DNA of 64,000 nucleotides from Acholeplasmataceae bacterium. GTDB taxonomy: Bacteria; Bacillota_I; Bacilli_A; Acholeplasmatales; UBA5453. Positions 60,197 through 64,000 of this stretch are shown piece by piece. Each line of letters begins with the position of its first letter. Position 1 is the first letter of the stretch. The notes under the pieces were generated by a model that made no database searches, was not told the origin of the DNA, and was given only the letters and a program-made list of their open reading frames with translations. The translations under genes and the position numbers were made by a program. The stretch lies in NCBI GenBank assembly GCA_012837645.1, contig DUQU01000043.1:41401-105400 (forward strand), written 5' to 3'.

Positions 60197-61607
60197 CTTT
60201 TTCCTTTTTATTAATTATTTCTCTAGCGAGAAAAACTCCATTAGCTCCTGCTTGAGCAAGCCCTCTTGTTAAACCAGCTCCATCGCCAGCCATATATAAA
60301 CCTTTAATTTTAGTTTCAAAATTATTATCAATCTCGGGGCGCGCACTATAAAATTTCGCTTCTACACCATAAAAAAGCGTCTCAGCACTCGCGATTCCTG
60401 GTGTTATCTTATCTAAAACTGTCATCATTTCTATTAATGATTGCATTGTCTTATATGGTAGCACCAAGCTTAAATCCCCAGCGATAGCTTCTTTTAAACT
60501 AGGGATGATAATATTTTTTTCTAAACCTTCTTTAGAAGTTCTTTTGCCATTAATAAAGTCTCCATACCGTTGGACGATAACGCCTCCAACTGCCAACTTA
60601 TTAGCTAAATTAGCGACTGCATGAGCAAACTCATTTGGTTCATTAAAAGGCGCAGTAAAGCGATGAGATACTAGTAAGGCAAAATTAGTATTATCGGTTC
60701 CAAGTTTAGGATCTCTAAAGGCGTGACCATTAACCACTGCTGTACCATTATGATTTTCAATAACAACATGACCACTTGGATTACTACAAAATGTTCTTAC
60801 CTCTGTATTAAGACTAGTTTTATAAACGAACTTACCTTCATAAAGATGGGTGTTTATTTCTTTCATTACTGCATTGCTAGTTTCAACTCTAACACCAATA
60901 TCGACTTGATTATTAGTCATTTTAAGATCATGTTTTTGGCAAAGTTTAACTAAAGAAGTAGCCCCTTCTCTTCCTAAGGCTAAAATAATGTTTTTACTAT
61001 AAAGTTTTTCGCCATTTTTAAGCACTATTCCTTTTACTTCATTAGCCTCAATAATAACATCTACCATTTCCGTTTTAAAACGCATTTCAAGACGCTTTTT
61101 TAACCATTTATTAATGTTGGTCATCACGATTAAGTTTTGTTCGGTTCCTAAATGTCTTAACTTCGCTTTTAATAATTTTAAGTTAACCGCATTTGCTTTC
61201 TTTTCAATCGCTTGAACTTCTTTAGTTGTAGGATCGGTAATTTCGGTTGTTGCGCCATGAGTTAGATTGATTTCATCAACATACTCAATCAATGCTAAAA
61301 CGTCAGCATCACTTAAATACTCAGTTAACCAACCTCCAAACTGATTGGTAATATTAAACTTACCATCGCTATAAGCCCCACTACCGCCAAAACCAGCAGT
61401 AATACTACAAGCAGGATAACAACCTAAATAACCTTTAGGGTTAGGAGGGCATTTAGTTAACTTACCTTCTAAAATCGGACATTTCCTTTTTTCAATATCG
61501 TGTCCCTTGTCGATTAATAATATTTTTAAATGCGGCGCTTTTAGAGCAAACTCATAAGCACTATATAAACCCGCTGGACCAGCACCGACAATAATTGCGT
61601 CGTACAA
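60192..61607 (-). CDS. FAD-dependent dehydrogenase (COG2509-like)
   Basis: Flavoprotein oxidoreductase, 471 aa. The FAD-binding Rossmann motif DAIIVGAGPAGLYSAYEFA opens the protein and the second FAD motif is LYMAGDGAGLTRGLAQAGANG at the C terminus. CPPNPKGYLGCYPACSITAGFGGSGAYSDGKF with several cysteines follows the first motif and is conserved in this uncharacterised family. Start is TTG at 61607, eight bases after GGAGG. It is transcribed with the CofE-like gene and manA. Substrate unknown. Confidence 0.88.
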   Translation of the reverse strand: MYDAIIVGAGPAGLYSAYEFALKAPHLKILLIDKGHDIEKRKCPILEGKLTKCPPNPKGYLGCYPACSITAGFGGSGAYSDGKFNITNQFGGWLTEYLSDADVLALIEYVDEINLTHGATTEITDPTTKEVQAIEKKANAVNLKLLKAKLRHLGTEQNLIVMTNINKWLKKRLEMRFKTEMVDVIIEANEVKGIVLKNGEKLYSKNIILALGREGATSLVKLCQKHDLKMTNNQVDIGVRVETSNAVMKEINTHLYEGKFVYKTSLNTEVRTFCSNPSGHVVIENHNGTAVVNGHAFRDPKLGTDNTNFALLVSHRFTAPFNEPNEFAHAVANLANKLAVGGVIVQRYGDFINGKRTSKEGLEKNIIIPSLKEAIAGDLSLVLPYKTMQSLIEMMTVLDKITPGIASAETLFYGVEAKFYSARPEIDNNFETKIKGLYMAGDGAGLTRGLAQAGANGVFLAREIINKKEKD

Positions 61608-61659
61608 TTTTTAAGCCTCCTTGTTTTTTAAGCTTTATAATTTCTATTTTCTAGTTACT

Positions 61660-62796
61660 TTACTTTAAAAAGTTTTGAATTAAAACTACTGGTGTTTGTC
61701 GTTCACCGCTACCACTAACTAAATCTGCTAGTGTTCCTAATAAATCAAGCGTTCTTCTCGGTGTCGTTCCTAATGAATCTTGAAGAGTATTTAACTTTTT
61801 TCTTTCTAACAATGCTTTTTTAAATTCACTTTCATCTAAATCTTTTAACTCATTAAAAGCGAGATATTTTAACTTCAATTCTGCTTTGGAGCCTAAAAGA
61901 GTTTTTGTATAACTAGGACTAACTACTGGATCGCATAATTCCCAGATTCCAGTTAGCGGATCTTTAAAAGCGCCATCTCCATAAATGAAAACTTCAACAT
62001 GTACTTTTCTTTTTTGATAAATTAAAGTTTGGATTGTAGTTAATAAATCTTCGTTGTGTGATGGAAACAATTTTACTTTTTCTCTTGTAAAATAATTACT
62101 GCCTAAAAGACCATATTCACTATTATAACCACTACCATTAATACTTTTAGTTAAGATATTTGCCAAAGTATAAATGTTTGTTTGCTTTGGAAATAAGTTC
62201 CTTGTTTTTTCTCTTTCATGGACGTTACTAATTAAAACTTGATCAGTATAGTTAAGTATATCAAGAGCATTATTACTAAAAATGATTTTTCCCTTTGCCT
62301 TTTCTTCTTTCATTATTTTTAAATAATAATCGACAATATTCATCTTTGTCCAAGGATGGAGATAATCTTTAAAGTGTTTAAAGTAGACTTTATCATCAAA
62401 AACATCTTCTTTAATTTCCTTTAATTTTTCTACTTTTAAAATCGGATTTCCAACCTCATCATTAGGATAAGACATCAAAAGATAAAGTTCTTTTTTAGCT
62501 CTTGCAAAAGCTTTTAGCAACATGCTGAAACGATTACGAGAAAAAATAGGAAAAACGACTCCTAAAGCGTTTCCCTTAAATTTATTATTGATATCAGCTG
62601 CAATTTCATCGAGAGTTGCAAAGTTATTATAAGCGATACTCACTACCGCCTCTGTAATTCCAATAACATCGCCGTCATGAAGTTGATAATTCTCTTGATC
62701 TGCATCAGCAAGAAGCGAGTTTACAACAATCTCCGCCAAATTTTGGCCTGTTTTTATTAAAGGGGTTTTTATTCCTCTCGCAGTTACCTTATTCAT
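61660..62796 (-). CDS. CofE-like (coenzyme F420-0:L-glutamate ligase family) protein
   Basis: 378 aa. The N-terminal half matches the CofE fold: TARGIKTPLIKTG (first strand), LHDGDVIGITEAVVSIAYNNF and a later Asp-rich region KDPLTGIWELCDPVVSP. CofE adds gamma-linked glutamate to F420-0, but no F420 biosynthesis gene is seen here and F420 is rare in this type of bacterium, so it probably acts on another acceptor. It overlaps the manA end; the ATG at 62796 matches the family start better than an upstream in-frame GTG, although no strong ribosome-binding site is seen. Confidence 0.72.
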   Translation of the reverse strand: MNKVTARGIKTPLIKTGQNLAEIVVNSLLADADQENYQLHDGDVIGITEAVVSIAYNNFATLDEIAADINNKFKGNALGVVFPIFSRNRFSMLLKAFARAKKELYLLMSYPNDEVGNPILKVEKLKEIKEDVFDDKVYFKHFKDYLHPWTKMNIVDYYLKIMKEEKAKGKIIFSNNALDILNYTDQVLISNVHEREKTRNLFPKQTNIYTLANILTKSINGSGYNSEYGLLGSNYFTREKVKLFPSHNEDLLTTIQTLIYQKRKVHVEVFIYGDGAFKDPLTGIWELCDPVVSPSYTKTLLGSKAELKLKYLAFNELKDLDESEFKKALLERKKLNTLQDSLGTTPRRTLDLLGTLADLVSGSGERQTPVVLIQNFLK

Positions 62797-62800
62797 TATA

Positions 62801-63730
62801 CTATTTACTATTAGCACTTATTAAAAGTGTCTTTTCTTCTGGAATAATTTCTATTTCTTTAGCGTCACTTAAAACAATACAAGCATCGCCTTTTTGATAA
62901 TATTCATTATTAATAGTGCCGCTTCCTTCCAAAAATACCATTAAAGTATAATGATTGTTTTCAGTTTTTATTTGTTCTTTTAAATCCCATTTTTCAACTT
63001 TAAAATATTTAGCATCTGTTAGAGTTGTAATAAGATTGCTGTTGATTTTCTTACTTGCCTTTTGAAAATGATATTCTTGTTGAGGAAAAGTGGTAGCAGC
63101 AATTGCTTCAGCTAAATGAAGCTCTCTTTTTTTACCATCCTTGTCTATTCTTTCATAATCATATAAACGGAAAGTAAGGTCGGCAGATTGTTGAACTTCT
63201 AAAATCACAACACCCTTGTTAATTGCGTGAACCATTCCCGCCGGAAGGTAATAAAAGTCTCCTGCTTTGACTTTTCTTCGTCTTAGCAAGTTTTCCCAAT
63301 CTTTATTTTTAACTTTAGTGATAAAATCTTCCTTAGTTAAGGCATTATGGCCATAAATGATCTCTGCTTCATCAGTTGCAGAGATAATATACCAACATTC
63401 AGTCTTCCCTAAAGAATGGTATTCTAAGGCCATTTTATCATCGGGATGGACTTGAACAGATAAATTGTCAGCAGCATCAATGAGTTTAACTAATAGAGGA
63501 AATTGATCCTTATTTTCATCATTAAATAAATTAGGATTCGTCAGATAAAAATCCTTTAACAAACTCCCTCGATATTGCCCATTAATAATTTCTGTAGAGC
63601 CATTTTGGTGGCCACTAATTAACCATGCCTCACCAGTTTTATCAGGAGCAATAGAATAATAATCTTCTTTTAATTTATTTCCTCCCCAAATGCGATACTT
63701 AAATTGGGGTTTTAAAAAAATCACACTCAT
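62801..63730 (-). CDS. manA: Mannose-6-phosphate isomerase, class I
   Basis: Zinc-dependent aldose-ketose isomerase interconverting mannose-6-P and fructose-6-P, 309 aa, the short Gram-positive form. Zinc ligands lie in LSVQVHPDDKMA, GKTECWYII and the MVHAINKG region; the catalytic stretch VQQSADLTFRLYDYERID is characteristic. GGTGAT precedes the ATG and TATAAT (minus strand, 63752-63747) is the likely -10. It heads the manA-cofE-like-FAD-dehydrogenase operon, divergent from the sugar kinase. Confidence 0.95.
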   Translation of the reverse strand: MSVIFLKPQFKYRIWGGNKLKEDYYSIAPDKTGEAWLISGHQNGSTEIINGQYRGSLLKDFYLTNPNLFNDENKDQFPLLVKLIDAADNLSVQVHPDDKMALEYHSLGKTECWYIISATDEAEIIYGHNALTKEDFITKVKNKDWENLLRRRKVKAGDFYYLPAGMVHAINKGVVILEVQQSADLTFRLYDYERIDKDGKKRELHLAEAIAATTFPQQEYHFQKASKKINSNLITTLTDAKYFKVEKWDLKEQIKTENNHYTLMVFLEGSGTINNEYYQKGDACIVLSDAKEIEIIPEEKTLLISANSK

Positions 63731-63762
63731 TTTATCACCACAACCAATTATACATTAAATCC

Positions 63763-63791
63763 TTTAAAATAACTAACTTTTTTTGTATAAT
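63763..63791 (+). promoter_or_regulatory. Promoter of the BadF-type kinase gene
   Basis: TTTAAA (63763-63768), 17-base spacer, TATAAT (63786-63791). The short divergent region also holds the manA promoter, so the two may be co-regulated. Confidence 0.65.
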
Positions 63792-63813
63792 AAAGCTTAG
63801 AGGAGAGACTAAA

Positions 63814-64000
63814 ATGAACTTATATTTAGGTGTTGATGGCGGCGGAACAAAAACAAAAATAGTCATTATTAATGACGCAGGAAAAATACTTTTTTCACAA
63901 AGTGGTGGTCCTAGTAGCATTGATACTGTGAGCTTAAAAGAAACAACTGAAGTTATCCAAAATATAGTATCTGATTTTAACCAAACAAGAACTTTTAAAA
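63814..64000 (+). CDS. BadF/BadG-type ATPase, probable N-acetylglucosamine kinase (3' truncated by window edge)
   Basis: The first 62 codons are present. MNLYLGVDGGGTKTKIVIIN is the phosphate-1 motif of the BadF/N-acetylglucosamine kinase family, followed by GPSSIDTVS. GAGGAG lies eight bases before the ATG. It belongs to sugar-kinase-like ATPases; with manA divergent, amino-sugar or mannose-related metabolism is likely. The rest of the gene lies beyond the window, so the substrate-binding part cannot be assessed. Confidence 0.85.
   Translation, partial: MNLYLGVDGGGTKTKIVIINDAGKILFSQSGGPSSIDTVSLKETTEVIQNIVSDFNQTRTFK

Overview
The window comes from a low-GC, Gram-positive-type bacterium. Its AT-rich genes with AGGAGG/GAGGTG ribosome-binding sites, SigA-type promoters, family I pyrophosphatase, an LtaS-like enzyme and MEP-pathway IspG suggest a member of the Bacilli or a deep relative of the Mollicutes/Tenericutes. 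UGA is an ordinary stop codon (for example at the ends of hrcA, recO and trmK) and the only tRNA-Trp seen has anticodon CCA, so this is not the Mycoplasma code. The species cannot be named from the sequence alone.

Layout. 1-9.5 kb: a truncated ZIP metal transporter, a GNAT acetyltransferase, an alkaline-phosphatase-superfamily enzyme, tRNA-Lys, a Nudix/HAD pair, two GH13 glucan-degrading enzymes and ispG. 9.6-24.5 kb: rpmG, a MATE exporter, then hrcA-grpE-dnaK-dnaJ, rpsU and phoH-ybeY-cdd-era-recO-glyQS-dnaG-rpoD-trmK, which keeps the gene order of the Bacillus subtilis hrcA-to-trmK supercluster with losses. 24.6-27.6 kb: tRNA-Arg, a complete IS66-family element, a 52-bp palindromic mobile-element remnant and tRNA-Leu. 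Here the coding strand switches from mostly plus to almost entirely minus. 27.7-33.5 kb: cell-surface genes (LtaS-like enzyme, Ig-repeat surface protein, degenerate HD protein, tRNA-Trp, a membrane protein with a CBM48-like domain). 33.8-40.2 kb: tRNA-His and tRNA-Gln, a proton-translocating transhydrogenase operon (pntAA1-pntAA2-pntB) with a GH13 gene at its end, a lipid kinase and a phosphopantetheinyl transferase. 40.3-47.6 kb: glyA followed by an unusual eight-gene Rnf operon. 47.8-57.1 kb: GDPD, HAD phosphatases, YebC, pyrophosphatase, CotH-like lipoprotein, flavodoxin, dehydrogenase and hydrolases, and a truncated transposase. 57.2-63.7 kb: folD-fhs, a small DUF6508-like protein, an FAD-dependent dehydrogenase, a CofE-like ligase and manA. 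At 63.8 kb a divergent BadF-type sugar kinase is cut by the window end.

How the genes fit together. GH13 enzymes, ManA and the partial sugar kinase point to growth on glucans and amino sugars. Flavodoxin, Rnf and Pnt link ferredoxin- or flavodoxin-level electrons, NADH, NADPH and the ion gradient. GlyA, FolD and Fhs form a one-carbon cycle that produces or uses NADPH and ATP. GlyA shares a 4-bp overlap with the first Rnf gene, so the two activities appear co-expressed.

The most unusual part is the Rnf operon. RnfB is reduced to its membrane anchor and one Fe-S motif. RnfG is duplicated, with two FMN-binding domains per copy. A tiny four-cysteine membrane protein resembling the Na+-NQR maturation factor NqrM sits between rnfA and rnfB. 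Other points of note are a second CIRCE-like operator over the hrcA -35, a cre-like site over the pnt promoter, two genes whose open frames suggest AUC/AUU starts, and a transposase remnant whose start site is folded into a hairpin.
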